A stretch of 64,000 nt of DNA from Bacillus halotolerans (GTDB lineage Bacteria > Bacillota > Bacilli > Bacillales > Bacillaceae): contig NZ_LPVF01000010.1 of the NCBI RefSeq assembly GCF_001517105.1, positions 496,001-560,000 on the forward strand. The letters run 5' to 3'. Below, piece by piece: positions 55,984 to 64,000 of the stretch (its first letter is position 1; each line of letters opens with the position of its first letter). Under the pieces are notes generated by a model. It was not told the DNA's origin. It worked only from the letters and a program-made list of their open reading frames with translations, and ran no database searches. Position numbers and translations under genes: made by a program.

Positions 55984-55989
55984 CGACAA

Positions 55990-56330
55990 ATTGTATAACA
56001 CATTTATTTCGAAAATTTTTAATGTAACATGTTTTTTCTTTTCGGTTCCATAAATTATCATCTTCTTAACAAACGCTTTCATTCGATACTTATGCTGAAA
56101 AGACATTGTGATTTCATGTTTTCGCGAACTTTTTTTGAATAGTGTAACGAAATTGCAAATGATTCGCGATGAATAATGTGTGCGTTCAGAGTATTGGGTT
56201 TTAAAGAGATGTTATCGCTCTTTAAAAACGGTTTCAATTATATAACAATTAGGTAACAAGAAGCAGATGACGCGGTTACTCATGATAAACTAAAACTAGT
56301 TTACTATGGTTTATACAGAGGAGAAGATAG
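55990..56330. other. Intergenic region between SR1 and slp
   Basis: This 340-bp AT-rich stretch upstream of both SR1 and slp contains no gene. It should hold the slp promoter and upstream SR1 control sites. A 10-bp inverted repeat TTTTAAAGAG/CTCTTTAAAA (about 56199-56228) stands out but has no following T run on the plus strand. Confidence 0.5.
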
Positions 56331-56705
56331 ATGCGATATCGCGCGGTATTTCCCATACTGATGATAGTATTTGCTTTATCGGGCTGCACCCTTTCCACAA
56401 TCAATCCAATAAAAAAAAGCCGAATTGACAGCATTCATCATACTCAAATCCTATTTTTTTCTGATGAAAATCAAATTGATCAAGAGGCGTCATATTATGA
56501 TGCTCTGCTAGATTTAGAAAAGGATTATCCTGACCAAATAGATAAAATGAAGGTATACGATAACAGAAAAGGCTGGGAAGATGAAATCGAAACCGTCCCT
56601 ACTCTCATGGTTGTTGATCAGCGGCATGTCGTTGTGAAAATAGAGGGATGTGTGAAAAAGAAAGAAGACATTATTAAACCATTACAGCATGTACTGTCTA
56701 AATAA
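56331..56705 (+). CDS. slp: Small peptidoglycan-associated lipoprotein Slp
   Basis: A 124-residue lipoprotein. The signal peptide with lipobox ALSGC puts the lipidated Cys at residue 19. The exported part is a small thioredoxin-like fold without an active CxxC (segments HTQILFFSDEN, and VPTLMVVDQRHVVVKIEG with the cis-Pro-type VPT). It is named Slp in B. subtilis; molecular function is unclear. AGGAG precedes ATG 56331. It is convergent with pdhD. Confidence 0.88.
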   Translation: MRYRAVFPILMIVFALSGCTLSTINPIKKSRIDSIHHTQILFFSDENQIDQEASYYDALLDLEKDYPDQIDKMKVYDNRKGWEDEIETVPTLMVVDQRHVVVKIEGCVKKKEDIIKPLQHVLSK

Positions 56706-56708
56706 ATA

Positions 56709-56740
56709 AAACAGCCCTCGCTTACAGCGGGGCTGTTTGT
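56709..56740. terminator. Shared terminator of slp and the pdh operon
   Basis: AAACAGCCC (56709-56717) pairs with GGGCTGTTT (56730-56738), with further inner CGC/GCG pairing. It lies between the two stop codons. Confidence 0.85.
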
Positions 56741-56753
56741 TATGTCATCTCTA

Positions 56754-58166
56754 TTATTTTACGATGTGAATCGGGCTTCCGATTGCCACTTCAGCAGCTT
56801 CCATTGTGATTTCACCCAATGTTGGATGCGCATGAATTGTCATAGCGATATCTTCAGCAGTCATGCCGCCTTCGATAGCTAAACTTAATTCAGAAATCAT
56901 GTCAGAAGCGCTTGCGCCGGCGATTTGCGCACCGATTACAAGGCCATCCTCTTTACGAGTGATCAGCTTCATGAAGCCGTCAGTTTCGTTAAGAGAAAGC
57001 GCGCGGCCGTTTGCTGCAAATGGGAATTTAGCAGCAACAATGTCAAGGCCTTCTTCTTTCGCTTGTGCTTCAGTGTAACCGACTGATGCAAGCTCAGGCT
57101 CAGAGAAGACAACCGCAGGAATACCAAGGTAATCGATTTCTGCAGGCTCTCCAGCGATCGCTTCTGCAGCAATCTTACCTTCGTAAGATGCTTTGTGAGC
57201 AAGCGGCGGTCCTTCAATGATATCACCGATTGCATAGATGTTAGGTACGTTCGTGCGGCACTGTTTGTCAGTTTTGATAACACCGCGGTCAGTCATTTCA
57301 ATACCGACTTGCTCAAGACCAAGCTCATCAGTATTTGGACGGCGTCCGACAGTAATCAGTACGTAATCAGCATCAACGGTTTTTTCTTCACCTTTTACTT
57401 CGAAAGTGACTGTTACGCCGTCAGCTTTTTCTTCAACGCCTTTAGCCATCGCGTTTGTATGGATTTCAACGTTGCCTTTTTTCTTCAGTCTGCGAGTTAC
57501 AAGGGAACTCATTTGTTTTTCGAAGCCTGGAAGAATTTCATCTCCGCCTTCAAGAATAACAAGCTCAGTGCCGAAGTTTGCATACGCAGTTCCAAGCTCA
57601 GTTCCGATGTATCCGCCGCCGATAACAACAAGCTTTTTAGGAATTTCTTTAAGAGCCAAAGCGCCGGTTGAATTTAGGACACGCTCAGTATATTTGAAGT
57701 TTGGCAATTCGATAGGACGAGAACCAGTCGCAATGATTGCGTTTTTGAACGTGTATGTTTGAGCAGAATTCTCATCCATTACACGAACTGAATTGCTGTC
57801 TACAAAGTAAGCTTCGCCTTTTACTACATCTACTTTGTTGCCTTTAAGAAGACCTGCTACACCGCCAGTAAGCTTGTTAACAACAGAAGTTTTCCACTCT
57901 TGAACTTTTGTGAAATCAACTGTTACGTTTTCAGCAGTGATTCCCATGTCATCAGAATGCTTAGCATTCTCATAACGGTGGCCAGCATTGATCAGCGCTT
58001 TTGAAGGGATACATCCAACGTTCAGACAAACGCCTCCAAGAGTTGCTTTTTCAACGACTGTTACTTTTTGTCCAAGCTGTGCAGCGCGGATGGCAGCTAC
58101 ATAGCCGCCAGGTCCCGCACCAATTACAAGAGTATCTGTTTCAATAGGGAAATCTCCTACTACCAT
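56754..58166 (-). CDS. pdhD: Dihydrolipoamide dehydrogenase (E3) of pyruvate dehydrogenase
   Basis: FAD enzyme that reoxidises the dihydrolipoyl groups of E2, giving NADH. It has 470 residues. The FAD-binding [15 protein letters not shown] (17-31), redox disulfide [13 protein letters not shown] (Cys47, Cys52), NAD-binding [17 protein letters not shown], and C-terminal HAHPTLGE with the catalytic His are all intact. It starts 4 bp after pdhC. In Bacillus the same E3 may also serve other oxoacid dehydrogenases. Confidence 0.97.
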   Translation of the reverse strand: MVVGDFPIETDTLVIGAGPGGYVAAIRAAQLGQKVTVVEKATLGGVCLNVGCIPSKALINAGHRYENAKHSDDMGITAENVTVDFTKVQEWKTSVVNKLTGGVAGLLKGNKVDVVKGEAYFVDSNSVRVMDENSAQTYTFKNAIIATGSRPIELPNFKYTERVLNSTGALALKEIPKKLVVIGGGYIGTELGTAYANFGTELVILEGGDEILPGFEKQMSSLVTRRLKKKGNVEIHTNAMAKGVEEKADGVTVTFEVKGEEKTVDADYVLITVGRRPNTDELGLEQVGIEMTDRGVIKTDKQCRTNVPNIYAIGDIIEGPPLAHKASYEGKIAAEAIAGEPAEIDYLGIPAVVFSEPELASVGYTEAQAKEEGLDIVAAKFPFAANGRALSLNETDGFMKLITRKEDGLVIGAQIAGASASDMISELSLAIEGGMTAEDIAMTIHAHPTLGEITMEAAEVAIGSPIHIVK

Positions 58167-58170
58167 AACA

Positions 58171-59499
58171 TTACGCCTCCATTAAAATTAATTGTGGATC
58201 GTTCAGTAAACGCTTGATGTGATTTAGTGCATTTTGCGCAGTCGCTCCGTCGATCATACGGTGGTCGAAGCTGAGAGAAAGAGCTAAGACTGGAGCTGCT
58301 ACGATTTCGCCATCACGAACAATCGCTTTTTCTGCAATGCGTCCGATACCAAGAATCGCAACTTCTGGATGGTTGATAACCGGAGTGAACCATTGTCCGC
58401 CGGCTGAACCGATGTTTGTAATTGTGCAAGATGCGCCTTTCATTTCAGCTGGAGCAAGCTTGCCTTCACGAGCTTTTGTTGCAAGGCTGTTGATCTCATC
58501 AGAAATTTCAAAGATCGCTTTACGGTCTGCATTTTTTACAACTGGCACAAGCAAGCCTTTTTCAGTGTCAGCAGCAATACCGATGTTGAAGTAATGTTTT
58601 TGGATTACTTCATCTGTTTTATCGTCAATTGACGTGTTTAAAACAGGGAATTTTTTCAGTGCAGATGTAAGAGCTTTTACAACGTAAGGCAAGTATGTCA
58701 GCTTGATGCCTTGATCAGCAGCAACCTGTTTGAACTGTTTACGATGTGCAACAAGGTTTGTTACGTCCACTTCGTCCATTAGTGTTACATGAGGAGCAGT
58801 ATGTTTAGAGTTAACCATCGCTTTTGCAATTGCTTTACGGATACCGCTCATTTTTTCGCGAGTTTCTGGGAATTCACCCTCTGGAGCCGGTGCAGCAGCC
58901 GGTTTAGCAGCTGTTTCTTGAGGTGCAGCCGTTTCTTGCGGCGCAGCTTCTTGCGCTCCTCCGTTTACAAAGCTGTCGATATCTTCTTTCACAACACGTC
59001 CGTTGTTGCCTGAACCTGTTACTTTACGGATATCTACGCCTTTTTCACGAGCGTATTTACGTACAGAAGGCATAGCGATCACGCGTTTGTTCGGGTCAAC
59101 TTCAGCTTGATCCTGCTGTCCTGCGCCAGTTTCTTTAGCAGGCTCTTCAGCACGCTCTTCTTTCGCAACATCTTGTCCAGCTTCACCAGTAGACTGAACT
59201 TGTGCTTCAGTTTTTGCGTCGCCAGACTCATCGCTGCCTTTAAATTGAAGGTCTTCGTAACCAGGTGCATCAAACGTAATGATCGTTTGTCCAACAGTTG
59301 CAACCGTTCCCTCTTCAACTTTTAATTCTAATACTTTTCCTTTAACAGGTGAAGGAATTTCTACTACTGCTTTATCATTTTGGACTTCCGCCAGTACATC
59401 ATCTTCGTCAACCTCATCGTTAGGCTTGACAAACCATTTTACGATTTCGCCTTCGTGGATACCTTCCCCGATATCTGGAAGTTTAAATTCAAATGCCAC
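58171..59499 (-). CDS. pdhC: Dihydrolipoamide acetyltransferase (E2) of pyruvate dehydrogenase
   Basis: Core subunit passing acetyl groups to CoA. GTG at 59499 (442 residues, [13 protein letters not shown]) follows AGGAGGTCG. The lipoyl domain (1-80) has the lipoylated Lys43 in [10 protein letters not shown]. Next come an acidic linker, the E1/E3-binding domain ([19 protein letters not shown]), an Ala/Pro linker with the repeated APQETA, and the catalytic domain ending in the active-site [12 protein letters not shown] hairpin separates it from pdhB, and more E2 than E1 may be made from this point. Confidence 0.97.
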   Translation of the reverse strand: MAFEFKLPDIGEGIHEGEIVKWFVKPNDEVDEDDVLAEVQNDKAVVEIPSPVKGKVLELKVEEGTVATVGQTIITFDAPGYEDLQFKGSDESGDAKTEAQVQSTGEAGQDVAKEERAEEPAKETGAGQQDQAEVDPNKRVIAMPSVRKYAREKGVDIRKVTGSGNNGRVVKEDIDSFVNGGAQEAAPQETAAPQETAAKPAAAPAPEGEFPETREKMSGIRKAIAKAMVNSKHTAPHVTLMDEVDVTNLVAHRKQFKQVAADQGIKLTYLPYVVKALTSALKKFPVLNTSIDDKTDEVIQKHYFNIGIAADTEKGLLVPVVKNADRKAIFEISDEINSLATKAREGKLAPAEMKGASCTITNIGSAGGQWFTPVINHPEVAILGIGRIAEKAIVRDGEIVAAPVLALSLSFDHRMIDGATAQNALNHIKRLLNDPQLILMEA

Positions 59500-59572
59500 A
59501 GTTCTCGACCTCCTAGTTTGATTAAGCAATTTTAAAGTTTACAACGTAAGCATTGAAAACAGATATATAATA

Positions 59573-59596
59573 GAGGGAAAACGTTCATCTTCCCTC
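59573..59596 (-). other. Stem-loop between pdhB and pdhC
   Basis: GAGGGAA (59573-59579) pairs with TTCCCTC (59590-59596). On the minus strand it is followed by TATTATAT rather than a U run, so it looks like an mRNA-stabilising or processing structure rather than a terminator. The adjacent TATTATATATC is also a possible -10 region for pdhC. Confidence 0.55.
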
Positions 59597-59613
59597 TCGA
59601 TTATGCAGTTTGA

Positions 59614-60591
59614 TTAAAATTCAAGTACTTTTCTTGCTGTTTCAAGAACATCTTTATGGTTTGGAAGCCATACGCTCTCCGCTTGAGAGAAAGGAAATAC
59701 TGTATCAGGCGCAGCCACGCGAAGTACAGGTGCTTCCAAGCTCAAGATCGCACGGTCATTAATTTCTGCTACTACGTTTGCAGCAATACCGGCTTGTTTT
59801 TGTGCCTCTTGAACAACAATCGCGCGTCCTGTTTTTTCTACAGATGCGATGATTGTATCAATGTCAAGCGGGCTTACAGTGCGAAGGTCGACAACTTCAG
59901 CAGAAATGCCGTCTTTTTCAAGCTCCTCGGCAGCTTTTAATGATTCATGAACCATTGCGCCGTAAGTGATGATTGAAAGGTCAGTACCTTCACGTTTTAC
60001 GTCAGCTTTGCCAAGCTCAATTGTGTATTCTTCTTCAGGAACTTCCTGACGGAAAGAACGGTAAAGCTTCATGTGCTCTAAGAAAACAACAGGATCGTTG
60101 TCTCTGATCGCAGAAATCAAAAGTCCTTTGGCATCGTAAGGAGTTGATGGAATAACAACTTTGATACCAGGCTGTTGTGCAACAAGACCTTCTAAGCTGT
60201 CAGCGTGAAGCTCAGGAGTATGAACACCGCCGCCGAACGGAGAACGAATGGTTACAGGTGAAGTCCAGCGTCCGCCAGAACGGTAACGCATACGAGCCAT
60301 TTGGCCAGAAACTGAATCCATTACTTCGTAAACAAATCCGAAGAATTGGATTTCCATTACCGGACGGAAGCCGTTTAAGCCTAAACCAAGGGCAAGACCG
60401 CCGATACCAGATTCAGCAAGTGGCGTGTCAAACACACGGTCTTCACCGAATTCTTTTTGCAATCCTTCTGTCGCACGGAATACGCCGCCGTTAACACCAA
60501 CGTCTTCTCCGAAAACTAAGACATTTTCGTCATTTTTCAGTTCTGTGCGTAACGCATCCGTGATTGCTTGAATCATTGTCATTTGCGCCAT
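59614..60591 (-). CDS. pdhB: Pyruvate dehydrogenase E1 component, beta subunit
   Basis: Partner of PdhA in the thiamine diphosphate-dependent decarboxylation of pyruvate. It has 325 residues, full length. Visible blocks are [19 protein letters not shown] (near 25-43), [15 protein letters not shown], and the C-terminal transketolase domain with [15 protein letters not shown]. The ATG at 60591 is 3 bp from the pdhA stop codon, with a good upstream site, so the two subunits are made in balance. Confidence 0.97.
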   Translation of the reverse strand: MAQMTMIQAITDALRTELKNDENVLVFGEDVGVNGGVFRATEGLQKEFGEDRVFDTPLAESGIGGLALGLGLNGFRPVMEIQFFGFVYEVMDSVSGQMARMRYRSGGRWTSPVTIRSPFGGGVHTPELHADSLEGLVAQQPGIKVVIPSTPYDAKGLLISAIRDNDPVVFLEHMKLYRSFRQEVPEEEYTIELGKADVKREGTDLSIITYGAMVHESLKAAEELEKDGISAEVVDLRTVSPLDIDTIIASVEKTGRAIVVQEAQKQAGIAANVVAEINDRAILSLEAPVLRVAAPDTVFPFSQAESVWLPNHKDVLETARKVLEF

Positions 60592-60594
60592 GGC

Positions 60595-61734
<1,140 letters not shown>

Positions 61735-61776
61735 TTAAACAGTCATTAGACGTGCATTCCTTTTATACATACAAAC

Positions 61777-61790
61777 TTAGGGTACCCTAA
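61777..61790. promoter_or_regulatory. Perfect 14-bp palindrome in the pdhA leader
   Basis: TTAGGGTACCCTAA is an exact inverted repeat centred on GGTACC, inside the transcribed leader about 70 bp before the pdhA start. It could be a protein operator or a short RNA stem. No regulator is known to me for this site. Confidence 0.45.
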
Positions 61791-61928
61791 AGTATCAGCA
61801 GTAAGTCGTATATATTTTAGCCGATCCCCAGTTTGCCGAAACCATTTATGTAGGATAGTTACACTCTGCTTTGAACTGTATTATTTCGAAGTTGTAAAAA
61901 ACTAATACAACACCGCTTAACATGGATT

Positions 61929-61958
61929 AGTTTACACCATATAAAGAAGAACCGTCAA
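61929..61958 (-). promoter_or_regulatory. Sigma-A-type promoter of the pdh operon
   Basis: On the minus strand TTGACG (61958-61953) and TAAACT (61934-61929) are 18 bp apart. This is the best match in the region upstream of pdhA, and gives a leader of about 210 nt. No other strong match was seen closer to the gene. Confidence 0.6.
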
Positions 61959-62100
61959 TCGTTTTCATCGCTGATTTTCAATAAATGTATTCGCTTTACA
62001 TTTTCTATAAAAAAACAGATGCAGCCTGTACCTCAAACTGTACTAGTATAACCTATCACACTGTACTACAATAGAAATTTAAATTTTGAATAGAATTTAA

Positions 62101-62133
62101 AAAAAGAGCTGATCATAGTCAGCTCTTTTTTAT
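62101..62133. terminator. Intrinsic terminator after ykyA
   Basis: AAAAAGAGCTGA (62101-62112) pairs perfectly with TCAGCTCTTTTT (62119-62130). The ykyA stop codon lies in the arm, and A/T runs give U tracts on both strands. Confidence 0.92.
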
Positions 62134-62790
62134 ATGATAGCCTGCGGCGTCATATAAATCTTCGCGGGCTTTATTATATTTCTCCGTTTGCACATCAAAT
62201 TCTCCGCTTTGTTTAAGGACTTTTTTATAAGATGCATTCGCTTTTTCAATCTGCTGATCAAGCTTATCCAGCGTCAAGTCTTTGTCTTTCAGCAGCTTAT
62301 ACAGTTTTTTATCAAGTTTAATCGCTTTTTCATATTCTTCAGACATAGAGCTGTATGCAGCATATCTTTTTTTCATATGATCTGCCGCAGTCTCGGCTTT
62401 TGCCTTGATGTGTTTATCTTTAATATTTTCTGCGGATTTTTTGGCTTCCTCAAATTCTGATTCGGATTTTTCGATGCTCTCATTTTCAAGCTTTAGATGT
62501 TCTTCTCGTTTATTTACATTCTCTAGCGCTTCGTCTGATATTGAAACGATTTTTTTATAATCATCCATATTGAGCTTGATGACATCATTGTAGAGAGCAT
62601 GTTCTTTCTTCTCTAATTCTTCGAGCGTTTTCTGTTCTTCTTGAAACGGTTTTTCTAGATCAGCGACTTTTTCTAATGAGTCATGAAGTGAATCCAGCGG
62701 GTCCTGTCCCACACATCCGGTTAATAGTAAAGCCACAGCGCAAAAGGCTCCGATTTTCACCCCGTAGCGCCGTTTTATTCTGTCTTTCAC
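62119..62790 (-). CDS. ykyA: Coiled-coil lipoprotein YkyA
   Basis: A 223-residue putative cell-wall-binding lipoprotein. GTG at 62790 follows GGGGGATTTAAC. Longer frames lack a ribosome binding site and would run through the promoter. The signal peptide has lipobox LLLTGC, followed by QDPLDSLHDSLEKV. The rest is an almost continuous, Lys/Glu-rich coiled coil. Function is unknown. It is transcribed towards pdhA, so pdh has its own promoter. Confidence 0.87.
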   Translation of the reverse strand: MKDRIKRRYGVKIGAFCAVALLLTGCVGQDPLDSLHDSLEKVADLEKPFQEEQKTLEELEKKEHALYNDVIKLNMDDYKKIVSISDEALENVNKREEHLKLENESIEKSESEFEEAKKSAENIKDKHIKAKAETAADHMKKRYAAYSSMSEEYEKAIKLDKKLYKLLKDKDLTLDKLDQQIEKANASYKKVLKQSGEFDVQTEKYNKAREDLYDAAGYHIKKS

Positions 62791-62818
62791 GTTAAATCCC
62801 CCAATCTTGACAATTTCT

Positions 62819-62847
62819 ACTATAGAATCCATAGAGATATTTGACAA
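62819..62847 (-). promoter_or_regulatory. Sigma-A-type promoter of ykyA
   Basis: On the minus strand TTGTCA (62847-62842) and TATAGT (62824-62819) are 17 bp apart. They lie about 30 bp before the GTG start, which supports the shorter protein. Confidence 0.65.
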
Positions 62848-63007
62848 TAGCCAGGTGGTTATCGCATGGCTTTCTGAGTAAAAAATAAGATCTAATCGTG
62901 AAAAATCAGGACAGATGACCATACAACTTTTTTGTTTTTACATAGGTTATTGTAGACGCTATGCCTACTACAAGGCTCTGGCGTAATTAAAAGAGGAGGT
63001 TATGTTC

Positions 63008-63163
63008 ATGTACGGTTATGGATATGGTTACGGCGGAGGCTGCTGCAGTTATGGTTACGGATATGGCGGAGCAGGATATGGCCGCACATTTGCGTTAATC
63101 GTTGTTTTATTCATTCTGTTAATCATTGTTGGAGCTGCTTATTTAGGCGGAGGCTGTTGCTAA
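63008..63163 (+). CDS. Tiny Gly/Tyr/Cys-rich membrane protein of the YjcZ type
   Basis: A 51-residue protein. The N-terminal half is Tyr-Gly repeats with a CC pair ([20 protein letters not shown]). One hydrophobic helix follows (about 28-46), and the protein ends GGGCC. This is the pattern of the YjcZ/tiny-TM family of Bacillus sporulation-associated proteins. ATG at 63008 lies 7 nt after GAGGAGGT; an ATG at 63002 is too close to that site. It lies between ykyA and defB, with its own terminator. The exact function is unknown. Confidence 0.82.
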   Translation: MYGYGYGYGGGCCSYGYGYGGAGYGRTFALIVVLFILLIIVGAAYLGGGCC

Positions 63164-63179
63164 TTACACAGTAAAACAC

Positions 63180-63207
63180 TGACCAGCCTTTACGGCTGGT
63201 CATTCGT
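63180..63207 (+). terminator. Intrinsic terminator after the YjcZ-type gene
   Basis: TGACCAGCC (63180-63188) pairs with GGCTGGTCA (63194-63202), followed by T-rich TTCGTTTC. Confidence 0.82.
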
Positions 63208-63271
63208 TTCGTTGCACCTTTACGAAGAAATCCGATATAATTTACATATTAAGCTTTAGGAGTGAAGTTTC

Positions 63272-63826
63272 TTGATTACTATGGAAAACATCGTGCGCGA
63301 CGGCCACCCTGCCTTAAGAGAGACAGCAGAGCCTGTCGGGCTGCCTGCCACAGAAGAAGAAAAACAGCAGCTGGCAGATATGATTGAATTCGTAAAAAAC
63401 AGCCAAAATCCGGAATTAGCTGAAAAATACAATCTGCGCCCCGGCGTAGGACTTGCGGCACCTCAAATTAATATTAATAAACGGATGATTGCAGTCCATG
63501 CAGAAGATGCTTCCGGGAAGTTATACAGCTATGCATTATTTAACCCGAAGATCGTCAGCCATTCCGTTGAAAGAAGCTATTTAACAAGCGGTGAAGGCTG
63601 CCTGTCAGTTGATGAGGCAATTCCCGGCTATGTTCCGCGCTACGCTCGTATCAGAGTGAAAGGAACAACACTGGAGGGAGAACAAATAGACATTCGTTTA
63701 AAAGGATTTCCGGCGATTGTATTTCAGCATGAAATCGACCATTTAAATGGCGTTATGTTTTATGATCATATCGATAAAGAAAATCCATTTAAAGAACCTG
63801 AAAACGCGATGGCGATTGACCGCTAA
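63272..63826 (+). CDS. defB: Peptide deformylase
   Basis: Metal-dependent removal of the formyl group from nascent proteins (YkrB, the main deformylase of B. subtilis). It has 184 residues, the long type-2 Gram-positive form. Motif [11 protein letters not shown] (about 57-66), motif II EGCLSV with metal ligand Cys110, and motif [12 protein letters not shown] with His153, Glu154 and His157 are intact. Start TTG 63272 follows TAGGAGTGAAG; the ATG four codons later is not as well spaced. Confidence 0.96.
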   Translation: MITMENIVRDGHPALRETAEPVGLPATEEEKQQLADMIEFVKNSQNPELAEKYNLRPGVGLAAPQININKRMIAVHAEDASGKLYSYALFNPKIVSHSVERSYLTSGEGCLSVDEAIPGYVPRYARIRVKGTTLEGEQIDIRLKGFPAIVFQHEIDHLNGVMFYDHIDKENPFKEPENAMAIDR

Positions 63827-63836
63827 AAGAAAATAT

Positions 63837-63870
63837 GCGGCTGACACTATAAGTGCCAGCCGCTTTTTTA
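63837..63870. terminator. Shared terminator of defB and ykrA
   Basis: GCGGCTG (63837-63843) pairs with CAGCCGC (63857-63863), with inner CACT/AGTG pairing, then six T. It touches the ykrA stop codon. Confidence 0.9.
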
Positions 63871-64000
63871 TTTTAGCAGGCCTAATTCTTTGACAGCATA
63901 AGCAATTCCATCCTCGTTTACAGGCTTTGTTACAAAATCCGCAACTTCTTTTAATTCAGTAACGGCATTCCCCATGGCAACGCCTGTTCCGACAAACTGA
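63868..64000 (-). CDS. ykrA: HAD-superfamily (Cof-type) phosphatase YkrA, C-terminal part (cut by window edge)
   Basis: Only the last 43 codons are in the window. They read GTGVAMGNAVTELKEVADFV and then TKPVNEDGIAYAVKELGLLK, the typical C-terminus of Cof-like HAD phosphatases, with motif IV just upstream of the edge. The position next to defB (ykrB) matches ykrA of B. subtilis. The substrate is unknown; related proteins hydrolyse sugar phosphates or flavin nucleotides. Confidence 0.85.
   Translation of the reverse strand, partial: QFVGTGVAMGNAVTELKEVADFVTKPVNEDGIAYAVKELGLLK

Noticed and set aside
56195..56230. Inverted repeat upstream of slp as a terminator
   Set aside because: The stem is AT-rich and no U run follows on the plus strand, and no gene ends there; at most it is an operator.
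58880..58960. Tandem repeat in pdhC DNA
   Set aside because: It encodes the repeated APQETA unit of the flexible Ala/Pro linker of E2, a normal feature of this protein and not a mobile or regulatory repeat.
61940..61975. Catabolite-response (cre) site upstream of the pdhA promoter
   Set aside because: The sequence TGAAAACGATTGAC fits only the first half of the cre pattern; the second half does not match, so it is likely chance.

Overview
The window is a stretch of chromosome from a Bacillus subtilis-group bacterium. Nearly every gene matches, in order and orientation, the B. subtilis region from murD through ylb, cta, pycA, yla, nprE, ykt, speA and pdh to ykrA, read here in reverse. Protein sequences such as PbpB, FtsW and SpoVD are close to, but not the same as, those I remember from strain 168. 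A relative within the species complex is therefore likely; I cannot name the species without alignment. No rRNA, tRNA, CRISPR array, intact insertion sequence or prophage was seen.

Layout. 1-9.4 kb (minus strand): the division and cell-wall (dcw) cluster mraZ-rsmH-ftsL-pbpB-spoVD-murE-mraY-murD, with a three-box MraZ operator in front. 9.5-24.4 kb: bshC, panE and the ylb block. This holds bacillithiol and CoA synthesis, rRNA and tRNA modification, ribosomal protein L32, sporulation genes (gerR, ylbJ, ylbD), the YneA-degrading protease YlbL, and the RNase Y specificity factor RicF. The sporulation sRNA CsfG lies between rsmD and ylbG. 24.4-31.7 kb: the cytochrome caa3 oxidase locus ctaCDEFG with the heme O and heme A synthases ctaB and ctaA. 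32-37.3 kb: pyruvate carboxylase, the division polymerase FtsW and the Fe/Fur-linked protein YlaN. 37.4-47.8 kb: the yla block, with glutaminase 2, a PhoH-PIN ATPase, the ribosome GTPase TypA/BipA, the secreted repeat protein YlaE and the ECF sigma/anti-sigma operon ylaABCD.

48-51.2 kb is the only clearly accessory-looking stretch. It holds the extracellular neutral protease NprE, then decayed fragments of an Rrf2-type regulator and an alpha/beta hydrolase. After these comes the methyltransferase gene yktD, behind a consensus promoter and a terminator-like hairpin in its leader. 51.3-56.7 kb: acetyltransferase ykzC, suhB, ykzI, yktB, yktA, arginine decarboxylase speA, the dual-function RNA SR1 (encoding the 39-residue SR1P), and lipoprotein Slp. 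56.7-64 kb: the pyruvate dehydrogenase operon pdhABCD, lipoprotein YkyA, a tiny Gly/Tyr/Cys membrane protein of the YjcZ type, peptide deformylase and the 3' end of ykrA.

Functionally the window is mostly housekeeping: envelope growth and division (dcw, ftsW), central carbon flow at pyruvate (pdh, pycA, SR1) and terminal respiration (cta). Convergent gene pairs commonly share one bidirectional terminator that reaches into a stop codon. Many true starts are TTG or GTG, with the apparent upstream start lying inside the Shine-Dalgarno sequence. I found no wholly new system. The best leads are the yktD leader, the decayed genes beside it, and a few unexplained palindromes and intergenic stretches.
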